Source of the DNA: Deltaproteobacteria bacterium
Lineage (GTDB): Bacteria > Desulfobacterota > RBG-13-43-22
Reading direction: 5' to 3'
DNA: 51,039 nucleotides
Assembly: GCA_016208255.1 (NCBI GenBank)
Contig: JACQYK010000015.1
Span: 1 to 51,039 of the forward strand
Shown here: piece by piece, positions 1 through 7,036 of the stretch
How positions within the stretch are numbered: the first letter of the stretch is position 1
How the letters are laid out: the number at the start of each line of letters is the position of its first letter
Made by a program: the position numbers and the translations under genes
Notes under the pieces: model-generated
Seen by the model: the letters and a program-made list of their open reading frames with translations, nothing else
Databases searched by the model: none
What the model was told of the DNA's origin: nothing

Positions 1-1412
1 ACGAGTTCTTCTCCCGAGGCGGAATAAGGTTCTTTGCAGCGGGGGCAGATAACCCTGACTAATCGCTGAGCCAGGACCCCTTCAACCGAAGAGGAGATCA
101 GAAAAGGATCGACTCCCATATCGGTTAAACGGACCAGGGAACTGGGGGCATCATTGGTGTGAAGGGTCGAAAGGACCAGATGGCCGGTCAGGGCGGATTG
201 AACGGCGATTTCCGCGGTTTCAAAATCCCGAATCTCACCGACCATGATCCCGTCCGGGTCCTGTCTCAGGATGGAACGCAAACCCACGGCAAAGGTCAGG
301 CCGGTTTTGAGGTTGATCTGACATTGGCGGATCATATCCAGACGATATTCTACCGGGTCCTCGAGGGTGACCAGATGTTTCTCCGGAGAGTTAATGGTAT
401 TTAATATGGCATATAAAGTAGTGGTCTTGCCGCTGCCGGTCGGGCCGGTCACTAAAATAAACCCATAAGGTTTTTCAATCAAATAACGGATCTTATCCAT
501 ATCCCGGGGGAGAAAACCCAGGTCTTCAAGACCGATCACGATACTGGATTGGTCCAAAATCCGCATGACCACATTTTCCCCGTAAATAGTCGGGAAGGTC
601 GAAACCCGGGAATCAATTATTTTGTTATCCAGGTTGAATTTAAACCGGCCATCTTGGGGGAAACGTTTTTCAGAGATATCCATCTTGCTCATAATCTTGA
701 TTCGGGAAATAACCGGGGCGATAAACTTGGCCCCTAGAGAGGAGGTTTCCTTTAAGATCCCGTCGATGCGGTAGCGGATTCGCAAAGCCTTTTCGTCCGG
801 TTCCAGATGAATGTCACTGCATCGTTCTTTAATGGCTTCGGAAATAATCAGGTTGACTAACTGGCTGATCGGGCCTTCGTCAATAAAATCCCCCTCTTCG
901 TTTTCCGGTTCAAGTGGTTCATCTTCAGTGACACCACTGCGCACCTCCTCCGGCCCCATTTCTATTTTATCCAGCAATGAGGATCCATACAAGTTACCCA
1001 GGGTGGTCATTATATCTTGTTCGGAGGCGATGACCGGCTCAATCTCCAAACCGGTTTGGAAGGCCAAATCATCCAGAGCGAAGATGTTTAAAGGGTCGGC
1101 CATGGCCACCATGAGCACCTGCCCCATCCGGGTCAGGGGGAGGACCAGATGGCGGCGGGCCACTTTTTCCGGGATGAGTTTTAAGAGCGAAGGATCTATT
1201 TTTTCTTCTTTCAGATTGACATAATTGATCTTGAGTTGCTGAGCCAGAGTTTTAATCAGGTTTTCTTCGGTGATGAAACCCAGACGGATCAAACATTTTC
1301 CCAGACGTTCTTTGGTCTTTCTCTGGGATTCTACGGCCTTGGACAACTGGTCCGGATTGACCATCCCGGCCTGAATTAAAATATCCCCTAATCTCTTTTT
1401 TTCTCGATTCAT
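1..1412 (-). CDS. PilB/GspE-type pilus assembly ATPase (partial, runs off left edge)
   Basis: About 470 N-terminal residues of a type IV pilus or type II secretion hexameric ATPase. It powers pilin polymerisation at the cytoplasmic face of the inner membrane. Visible from the N-terminus: a GspE/MshE N-terminal domain (LGDILIQAGMV), an acidic linker, the ATPase core with Walker A GPTGSGKT near genomic 420-450, the Asp/His-box region (TLEDPVEYRL, TGHLVLSTLHTND), and a CPRC zinc motif at the edge. Families run to about 560 residues, so the last fifth lies outside. The ATG at 1412 is the first start of the open frame. It is the last visible gene of a minus-strand minor-pilin operon, which supports the pilus assignment. 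Whether it is PilB or GspE cannot be decided here. Confidence 0.93.
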   Translation of the reverse strand, partial: MNREKKRLGDILIQAGMVNPDQLSKAVESQRKTKERLGKCLIRLGFITEENLIKTLAQQLKINYVNLKEEKIDPSLLKLIPEKVARRHLVLPLTRMGQVLMVAMADPLNIFALDDLAFQTGLEIEPVIASEQDIMTTLGNLYGSSLLDKIEMGPEEVRSGVTEDEPLEPENEEGDFIDEGPISQLVNLIISEAIKERCSDIHLEPDEKALRIRYRIDGILKETSSLGAKFIAPVISRIKIMSKMDISEKRFPQDGRFKFNLDNKIIDSRVSTFPTIYGENVVMRILDQSSIVIGLEDLGFLPRDMDKIRYLIEKPYGFILVTGPTGSGKTTTLYAILNTINSPEKHLVTLEDPVEYRLDMIRQCQINLKTGLTFAVGLRSILRQDPDGIMVGEIRDFETAEIAVQSALTGHLVLSTLHTNDAPSSLVRLTDMGVDPFLISSSVEGVLAQRLVRVICPRCKEPYSASGEEL

Positions 1413-1483
1413 GGCTTGAGCATATAAAAAATGATTTATATTAATTAATTACATATCGAAGGTCCCTTGTCAACACTCATTTT

Positions 1484-1729
1484 CTAAAGCCCGGGGGATT
1501 GTTTTAGACCGGCTTTACCCTCCTGAGGTTGACCTGGGCCCGACTGCTGGACCTGGATCTTGACCACCACCTGAGGTTGAACTTTTTTGGATCCCCTGGT
1601 TTTCTGCTGGTTTTGTATTTTCATTTTCTCGTAATGCTGGGGGGAGACGAAGGACTGCCCGTGGTTGGTCAACAGGAACAGCAACCCGCCCAGAAGCATC
1701 AATATTATATTTAGCTTTAACCAATTCAT
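1484..1729 (-). CDS. Small membrane-anchored or exported protein in pilin operon
   Basis: An 81-residue protein with one hydrophobic segment at about residues 5-20 (LKLNIILMLLGGLLFLLT), followed by a basic, Gln/Pro-rich, low-complexity tail. A good ribosome-binding site (GGAGGTG, four bases before the ATG) supports this frame over the overlapping 77-residue frame at 1515-1748. It sits between the PilX-like gene and the ATPase gene on the same strand. I do not recognise the family. A small accessory of the pilus machinery, anchored in the inner membrane, is a guess from position alone. Confidence 0.6.
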   Translation of the reverse strand: MNWLKLNIILMLLGGLLFLLTNHGQSFVSPQHYEKMKIQNQQKTRGSKKVQPQVVVKIQVQQSGPGQPQEGKAGLKQSPGL

Positions 1730-1812
1730 CGTTCACCTCCAACGGCAAATACCGGTTTTAAGTTTTCCATTTTCCGTTGCCGAAAATTCAGAATCCTTAA
1801 AAGCCTCTTTTT

Positions 1813-3501
1813 TCATCGGCCCAGGATTTGAAGGGCAAAATCATCAAAGGCCACGACCCGGTTCGAACTGTTTAAATTTCCCATAGCGTGGAGTCCTACC
1901 TCCAGATCATGGGTGTTGAAGCTATTGAGAACAAACTTGTAGGTCCGTAAGGTGGCTTTATCGGCCAGCAGGGTTATCAGATCGGTGTCGACCGGAGGAC
2001 TGCTGGTATCGGATCTCGTATCGGTATAAGCGGCGTTGAGGAGCCACTGGACCGGGTTGACCACCGGCGTGGTGGAAGGCGGCTCCGGGCCGATTTTGTT
2101 GGAAGCGCTGACCAGGGTGAAAAAATCATAATCCCGGGGATCGGTGACCGGATTGTAGTTCGGAACCCAGTAATTATTGATAGCATAAGGGATTCCGGAT
2201 TCGGTATAATAGAACAGGCCCAGGTCATTGGAAGGCCAGCTGGGAAAAAGATCGGACCGAATCCATTGGGGAAACATCCTTTTCCGGGTGATATCGGTGG
2301 CCACCGAATTGGGGGTTCGCTCCCCGTCATAATAAGGAGAAGCATCCCCGTAAAAAACACTAATCTCGTTGATCCGTTGGCCCTGAAGAAAGGTATCCTT
2401 GACGCGGACCATGACCAGGGAGCTGTCATTTAATAACCCGTCTACGCTATCCTGGGCGCCGACGACCTTCAAGTCGTTCCCGGAACGGGGATTGGGGTAG
2501 GTGGCCGGGGTTCCCAAATCGGCAAAAGCCAGCCAGCGCCTCTTTTCCACTCCGCCTTCAACCCTTTGCTCCCAGAGGACCAGCAGCAGCTTATTGGCCA
2601 GCCCCGGGGGCTTGATGCTGTTGGGGATATAATCATACCCGGCCCCGCAGCCGGAAGAGCTGTAAGTATAGCGCATGAAAACCAGACCGTAGCCTTCAAA
2701 CAGGCCTGAATTAAGGGATGTCTCTTTCCAGCGGAAATTAAGCCCGGAGACGGCCGCCTGCAAGCCCATATACCACCCGGCTTTAGCCTGGAGGTCGTAA
2801 TCAAGGTGGCCATAGGTTTGCCATGAATTACGGAGATCATTGGCGTAATTCTGGTGCACCCGGGCGGTGTGAAATCCTATGGAGCATCCGGGGTTGTCGC
2901 CATCAGGACGGGGATAGGTCCCCAGGTCTATAAAGGCGGCCCAGTAAAGGTGATCCCCCCCGGTTGAGACATATTCGCTTATTCTGATCATGGGATGGTT
3001 GGCGGCATCTCTCAGGTCCTGGGCATTGAAACCGGTTAGATTGTCCATGGTAATTTGTATAACGGTTTGATTGGAGGGGGGCGCATAGGGAAAATAATTG
3101 GGGGTATTGGGCCTGTTGCTGGATCGGACCTGGGCCCGGGCCAGAAGCAGGCCGTTGTCATCATTCACGGTCCCGATGGATACTACATCATAGTAAGGGT
3201 TTAAAAGGCCGGTCACCAGATTAACAGTGTAGGTGATCGTCCCCCGGGCATTGGCCAGGGTATAGGTCTTGTTTTTGAACTGATTATCGCTTAAATCAAC
3301 TCCGGCAGCGTACCGCTCCGCGGCATAATTCATTCCGGCCACGGCCAACTGGTAGGCGCGGTTTTTGCTGTTTTCCATTAATTCCGTATAGGTGGTACTG
3401 GTGGTGTAGGAAAAAATGGCGGCCCCTACACCGGCCAGGACCAGCATGATAACAATGAGATAGATAAGGGCAAAACCTTTAGAGTCGTGATAGAGGTTCA
3501 T
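1813..3501 (-). CDS. Large PilX/GspK-like minor pilin
   Basis: A 562-residue protein with a prepilin leader (MNLYHDSKG, cleavage expected before Phe10) and a 20-residue hydrophobic helix (FALIYLIVIMLVLAG). Position +5 is Tyr instead of the usual Glu. That is seen in GspK/PilX-like minor pilins that cap the filament and do not need the Glu5 contact. The rest is a large periplasmic domain rich in Tyr, Asn and Gly with beta-type sequence. It follows three other prepilin genes, so it is probably part of a PilVWX-like priming complex. The C-terminal domain could bind a surface or ligand, but no motif shows this. Confidence 0.8.
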   Translation of the reverse strand: MNLYHDSKGFALIYLIVIMLVLAGVGAAIFSYTTSTTYTELMENSKNRAYQLAVAGMNYAAERYAAGVDLSDNQFKNKTYTLANARGTITYTVNLVTGLLNPYYDVVSIGTVNDDNGLLLARAQVRSSNRPNTPNYFPYAPPSNQTVIQITMDNLTGFNAQDLRDAANHPMIRISEYVSTGGDHLYWAAFIDLGTYPRPDGDNPGCSIGFHTARVHQNYANDLRNSWQTYGHLDYDLQAKAGWYMGLQAAVSGLNFRWKETSLNSGLFEGYGLVFMRYTYSSSGCGAGYDYIPNSIKPPGLANKLLLVLWEQRVEGGVEKRRWLAFADLGTPATYPNPRSGNDLKVVGAQDSVDGLLNDSSLVMVRVKDTFLQGQRINEISVFYGDASPYYDGERTPNSVATDITRKRMFPQWIRSDLFPSWPSNDLGLFYYTESGIPYAINNYWVPNYNPVTDPRDYDFFTLVSASNKIGPEPPSTTPVVNPVQWLLNAAYTDTRSDTSSPPVDTDLITLLADKATLRTYKFVLNSFNTHDLEVGLHAMGNLNSSNRVVAFDDFALQILGR

Positions 3502-3531
3502 CGGTTTCCAGCTCTTGTTTTCAGGCCTGAT

Positions 3532-4047
3532 TCATTGCTGCAAGGTTACCCGGGTGTTATAGGTCCGGGTTACACCGGCAATCACCTGGACCGTCAAAGC
3601 AATACCGACCAGGCGCATATCCGGACTGGTGGCCCCTACGGGATTTCCGTTTCCGTCCGCATAAGAGAACTGCAAGCCATTGGCCGCCACTCCGTCAATA
3701 ATGGGTTTTGTGTCGTCGGTATCTAACCGGATCAGGTTCAGGTTTAGATCAATGGTGTGGGTTTCATCGCTCCCACCGAAGTTGGCGGTATAGGTGATGC
3801 TGGTCCCGCTCCCGGCCGAGATGGCGTAGCGCGCTAAACTGCTGTTGTAGACAATGCGGGACAATTCGATAGTAATGCGATCCAGGGCATTTTGGGCCTT
3901 TTGGGTGGACATGGAATTCGCCTGGGCCAGATTATAGCCGTCTATGGCCTGCTTCAGTCCGAAGAAACCGGCCGTCAACAGTATCCCGAGTATGACCATG
4001 ACCACGATGAGTTCGATCATGGTAAAACCTCGCTGGTCCGGAATCAA
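3532..4047 (-). CDS. PilW/GspJ-like prepilin
   Basis: About 171 residues from a TTG start at 4047. It has a short leader (MIPDQRG), then FTMIELIVVMVILGILLTAG with Glu at +5, the classic class III prepilin signature cut by PilD. The frame is open further upstream to ATGs at 4107 and 4254, but those give an implausibly long leader (MAPRSARLCRALEE...) made from the palindromic repeat at 4069-4278. The TTG start, preceded by a G-rich stretch, gives a normal 7-residue leader. It is the third gene of the minor pilin operon. Confidence 0.82.
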   Translation of the reverse strand: MIPDQRGFTMIELIVVMVILGILLTAGFFGLKQAIDGYNLAQANSMSTQKAQNALDRITIELSRIVYNSSLARYAISAGSGTSITYTANFGGSDETHTIDLNLNLIRLDTDDTKPIIDGVAANGLQFSYADGNGNPVGATSPDMRLVGIALTVQVIAGVTRTYNTRVTLQQ

Positions 4048-4068
4048 GGTAACGCCCCCCCGTTTAAT

Positions 4069-4278
4069 ACGAAAATAGCGTCTATAGTCTAACGAGTCTA
4101 TTTTCATGATTCGTGGTGCCACGCCACCAAAAACGTGGCATGGCGGTTTAGTTCGAAAATAGGCTTCATCACTCAACGGCCTATTTTCATGTCCCGGCTT
4201 CCTTCCGGAAGCCTCTTCTAAAGCTCGGCAAAGCCGAGCGGATCGTGGTGCCACGCCCCAAAAGGTGGGGCATGGCGG
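4069..4278. repeat. Modular palindromic repeat cluster between pilin genes
   Basis: Three hairpin modules in tandem that recur elsewhere in the window: (a) paired GAAAATAG...CTATTTTC arms at 4070-4108 and again near 4158-4190; (b) an imperfect palindrome of GGCGTGGCACCACG / CATGGCGG type at 4110-4150 and 4246-4278; (c) GGCTTCC...GGAAGCC followed by GCTCGGCAAAGCCGAGC at 4223-4239. Module (b) is also found at 6600-6720, 12570-12600, 15880-15925 and 19590-19615. No coding potential is believed, although the reading frame of the downstream prepilin is open through it. Confidence 0.8.
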
Positions 4279-4279
4279 T

Positions 4280-4717
4280 TCAATGGGAGACCTGTACGGT
4301 TAAAAGCTGGGTTAATTGAAGGCCCTGGTTGTTCGGACTGCAAACCGTTACTTTTAAAATCACCGTGCCCCCTGCTTCTTCGTCCCCCTGATTGTCAAAA
4401 GAAATAAAACTGTTTTCCAAAACAGTATAAGCGCCAAAAGAGTTATTAAACGAAGACCCGGCTGCCCCGATCGTTGTGGAAAGGTTTTGCAGGGCCGCGG
4501 TATTCTTGTAAAGGATTTTTCCATAGGCCCCGTTCATACTTTCCATGACCCGTTGAATGGCCAAAGACTCCTGAAGCCACTGGGCCGGGCGGTGGCTGGT
4601 GGTAATACCGGATTGGAAATAGGGTGTAATCATCATCATAATCATCCCGGCCAGGGCTATGGTGATCACCAGTTCAATCAGGGTGAAACCCGAAATTCGG
4701 TTTAGACGAGTCTTCAT
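4280..4717 (-). CDS. PilV/GspI-like prepilin
   Basis: A 145-residue protein with leader MKTRLNRISG, cleavage before Phe11, then FTLIELVITIALAGMIMMMI with Glu at +5. The soluble part has a single Cys (TVCSPN). The ATG at 4717 overlaps the stop of the preceding prepilin gene by one base (TGATG), which indicates translational coupling. With its neighbours it forms a set of four prepilin-like genes typical of the minor pilins that start a type IV pilus or a type II pseudopilus. Assignment to PilV versus GspI is not certain. Confidence 0.82.
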   Translation of the reverse strand: MKTRLNRISGFTLIELVITIALAGMIMMMITPYFQSGITTSHRPAQWLQESLAIQRVMESMNGAYGKILYKNTAALQNLSTTIGAAGSSFNNSFGAYTVLENSFISFDNQGDEEAGGTVILKVTVCSPNNQGLQLTQLLTVQVSH

Positions 4718-5181
4718 CAGGGGACAAATCCTGTTTCTCTGGTGACTGTGATGGGGGGAACGCCATTGATGGTAAGGGCATGATTGGCCGCCAAGGGGAT
4801 TCCGTTGTTATCAACCGGCTGTCCCCGGAAATTGAATCGGATCTGTCCGGTGCCTGAGGTGATCGTCAGGCCGTTGGGTAAGGTATAGGTTCCGGAATTG
4901 GAGCCGGGAAGATTGACCGTGGGATTGGGCACCCCTCCATTTCGATTAATCGTATAACCGGTTGAAGTTATATTCAAACTCCAGATATTCCCCGGCAAAT
5001 CACTCATGGCTTTAGACAGGGTGAATCTCAGGTTGGCCTTCAGGGCCTCGGCCTCGGCCATGGCCTGAGAACCTCGAGGGTTTCCGATTGAAACAATAGC
5101 CACCACCGCTAAAATGGCCACCACGGCCAAAATCATAAGCAGTTCTATAAAAGAAAACCCGTTTTTCTGTCTTAAAATCAA
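4717..5181 (-). CDS. FimT/GspH-like prepilin
   Basis: About 154 residues from a TTG start at 5181: leader MILRQKNG, cleavage before Phe9, then FSFIELLMILAVVAILAVVA with Glu at +5. The C-terminal beta-rich region ends in RETGFVP. FimT/GspH proteins share this GFSLxELL helix and a short C-terminal sheet. The frame is open upstream to an ATG at 5334, but that would give a 59-residue basic leader, which is unlikely. The TTG has an AGG about seven bases upstream. It is the first gene of the minor pilin operon. 5335-5454 holds no gene and probably the promoter, but no convincing -35/-10 was found. Confidence 0.78.
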   Translation of the reverse strand: MILRQKNGFSFIELLMILAVVAILAVVAIVSIGNPRGSQAMAEAEALKANLRFTLSKAMSDLPGNIWSLNITSTGYTINRNGGVPNPTVNLPGSNSGTYTLPNGLTITSGTGQIRFNFRGQPVDNNGIPLAANHALTINGVPPITVTRETGFVP

Positions 5182-5454
5182 AGTCGACCTGGATTCCTGG
5201 CCGTTCGGCTCGCCAAAATGAACGGGGCCCGGGGTAGATTTAATCCTTTTCTTCACCTTGATGAACTTATCTTTTGGGCGGGGACGGGGCAATAAATAGT
5301 CTTCCGGACAGCAACAAAACCCCTGACCACCCAAAATTCAACTATATTTGGTTAACGGGTTTTTGATATTTTGATAAGCTTACCTGCTTTCTGGAATATA
5401 AAAGAAGTTAAAATAGCGGTCAAGGAGAAAAAAGTGCGGTAGGGTCCTGGGACA

Positions 5455-6599
5455 CTATCCAAGGGTGATATTTTTTGACTTTTTCTTTTCCCACCAGGCC
5501 CTGGCCTCCCCGGCTACAAAAAGGGATCCGGTAATTAATATTAAATCCTCCGGGCCAGCCTCTTTCCTGGCCTGGTTGATAGCCTGCGGAATGGTGGGAA
5601 AAACTCGGGGGGGAGGTTTACGCCCTTGAAAAAACCCTTTTAAGTCTTCAGGATCCGCCGACCGGTCGTATTCAGCCCGGGTCAATAGAATTCGAGAGCT
5701 CAGGGGCGTTACATAGTTAAGGGTCTGCCTGATGTTCTTATCCTTCATCATACCGAAAATCAGGAAAAGCTTCCGGTAGGAAAAGGTCTCAGGGAGGATC
5801 TCGGCTATAGTTTTCATGGCCCCGGGATTGTGGGCTCCATCCAGGACGATCCAGGGTCTTTCGGAAAGCACCTCTAATCTCCCCGGCCAGGAGACCTTTC
5901 TTAGGCCTTCCCTTTCATGAGATACCCAGTCTTTTTCTTTCCTCCCTCTGACGAACGACGAACGTCTGATGCCCGAGGTTTTCCCTACTCCGAACTCCGA
6001 ACTTCGGCTTCCCCTGGAAGCCTTTTCAAAAGATCGGCGAAGCCGATCGGCCCGAACTCCGAACTGACCCAGCGACGTGACATAATAATCGAACTTCCCC
6101 GCCCCCAGCTTTCTCGTCCGGAAATCCCTTCCGGCCAGAAACATCGGGGCCTGTCTTTCCCGGCAGATGGCTTCGATCTTCTCCCGGGCTTTTTTTGTTG
6201 GACGCCGGTGACTAAAGGGACCCCCGGTTTAATGATCCGGTTACAAACTCAAAAAAAGTGGGGGGTTCTTCTTGATCCACTTTTTCCCGGATCTCCCTGA
6301 TGAGATCGAGCGTTCGGGATTTGGAAATAAGGCGCCCGTTGATTTGAAACCGTTCCCGAAAATCAACCAGATGCGGCGAGGTAAATAAACCGATTCTATA
6401 ACCGGCCTGGCTGTAAATAGAAGCCAGCATGGCCGCCACCGATCCCTTGCCGTTAGAACCGGCGATATGCAGGCAGTTCAATTTCCGATGGGGATTATGG
6501 AAGGTCTTCAGGAGATTTTCGGTTTTGGATAGACCGAACTTGATCCCGAATTTTTGCAGATTATACAAATAAGCCAGGGCCTGATCATATTCCCGTCAT
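5455..6599 (-). pseudogene. folC: Decayed folC (folylpolyglutamate/dihydrofolate synthase)
   Basis: Reading from 6599, the pieces of FolC are plain but no longer in one frame. ATG at 6597-6599 is one base out of frame with EYDQALAYLYNLQKFGIK. The P-loop piece HIAGSNGKGSVAAMLA and TSPHLVDFRERF follow. After PPTFFEFVT (about 6242) the frame jumps straight to IIKPGVPLVTGVQ, so the family segment with the EVGLGGRLDATN-type motif is gone. A run of seven A near 6190 needs another shift before KAREKIEAICRERQ. The C-terminal half (WPGRLEVL, LDGAHNPGAMKTI) is intact to the stop at 5455, but about 50 residues of palindromic repeat (roughly 5930-6070) interrupt it in frame. Not expected to be active. 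If folC is essential here, an intact copy should exist elsewhere. Confidence 0.85.
5930..6070. repeat. Palindromic repeat inserted in folC
   Basis: Contains GGCTTCCCCTGGAAGCC (6006-6022) and GATCGGCGAAGCCGATC (6032-6048), flanked by short direct iterations of CCGAACTC/CGAACTTC. The two-hairpin arrangement matches those near 4195-4240, 17940-18085, 19636-19682 and 25740-25905. It is translated in frame within the folC remnant (RADRLRRSFEKASRGS) where the family has no such sequence. Confidence 0.75.
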
Positions 6600-6720
6600 A
6601 GCTCAACCGCTCAAAAGGCTGACCCGCCATCACCACACCCCCTCTTTAATACAAAAATAAGGTTCAAGGTTTGGAAAAACCCATTTTCATGCTTGTTGGT
6701 GTCCAGGCGGGCATGAGTGC
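6600..6720. repeat. Modular palindromic repeat, modules a and b
   Basis: On the minus strand the segment reads CTCATGCCCGCC...GACACC...ATGAAAATGGG...CCTTATTTTTG, the same order and spacing as at 4069-4150 and 15870-15927. It lies directly upstream of the folC remnant and no gene is seen in it. Confidence 0.65.
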
Positions 6721-6731
6721 TTATTAATATA

Positions 6732-6770
6732 ATTAGATTCTAAAATCATAAGTCTGAGAATTTATCTCTC
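6732..6770. repeat. 39-bp dispersed repeat, copy 1
   Basis: Starts ATTAGATTCTAAAATCATAA. The reverse complement, with one mismatch, is at 25613-25651. Both copies adjoin clusters of the modular palindromes. Function unknown. Confidence 0.75.
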
Positions 6771-6784
6771 ACTTTCGATTCTAA

Positions 6785-7002
6785 GGACCAAGGGGGATCT
6801 TATTTTTGGGGTTGTCCACCCTAACGCCCTGAGCTTCTTTGCCGGGCAAATTGTTTACCTAAGTCTGAAGTAGGCCTTTCACCATTGCCTGCAACAGGCG
6901 AAGGTGAAGGCCCTGCCTCGAATCAAAGTTTGCTGGACTGGCCGGGATTGGGCGATAAGTCATCCTTTGGACAATCCCCAAAAATAAGATCCCCCTTGGT
7001 CC
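6785..7002. mobile_element. MITE-like element with 33-34 bp terminal inverted repeats, copy 1
   Basis: Left arm 6785-6818 begins GGACCAAGGGGGATCTTATT. The right arm 6969-7002 is its reverse complement apart from one extra A. Inside there is a second long hairpin, AGGCCTTTCACC...GGTGAAGGCCCT (about 6872-6917), with a nested TTGCCTG/CAGGCGAA stem. There is no ORF or transposase. A second copy lies at 17789-18187 in the same orientation, with different but again self-complementary arms. No clear target-site duplication was found. It could be a non-autonomous transposon or a folded RNA element. Confidence 0.75.
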
Positions 7003-7036
7003 GTCCCGCAATTTCAAATAGTTAGGATTTTTAGAG

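Noticed and set aside
811-1224. 137-residue plus-strand ORF
   Set aside because: It lies opposite the PilB/GspE ATPase frame, which has clear Walker and zinc motifs; the Ser-rich product is a shadow.
4108-4254. N-terminal extension of the PilW-like prepilin from the ATG at 4254
   Set aside because: It would give a 70-residue leader translated from palindromic repeats, while the TTG at 4047 gives a normal prepilin leader.
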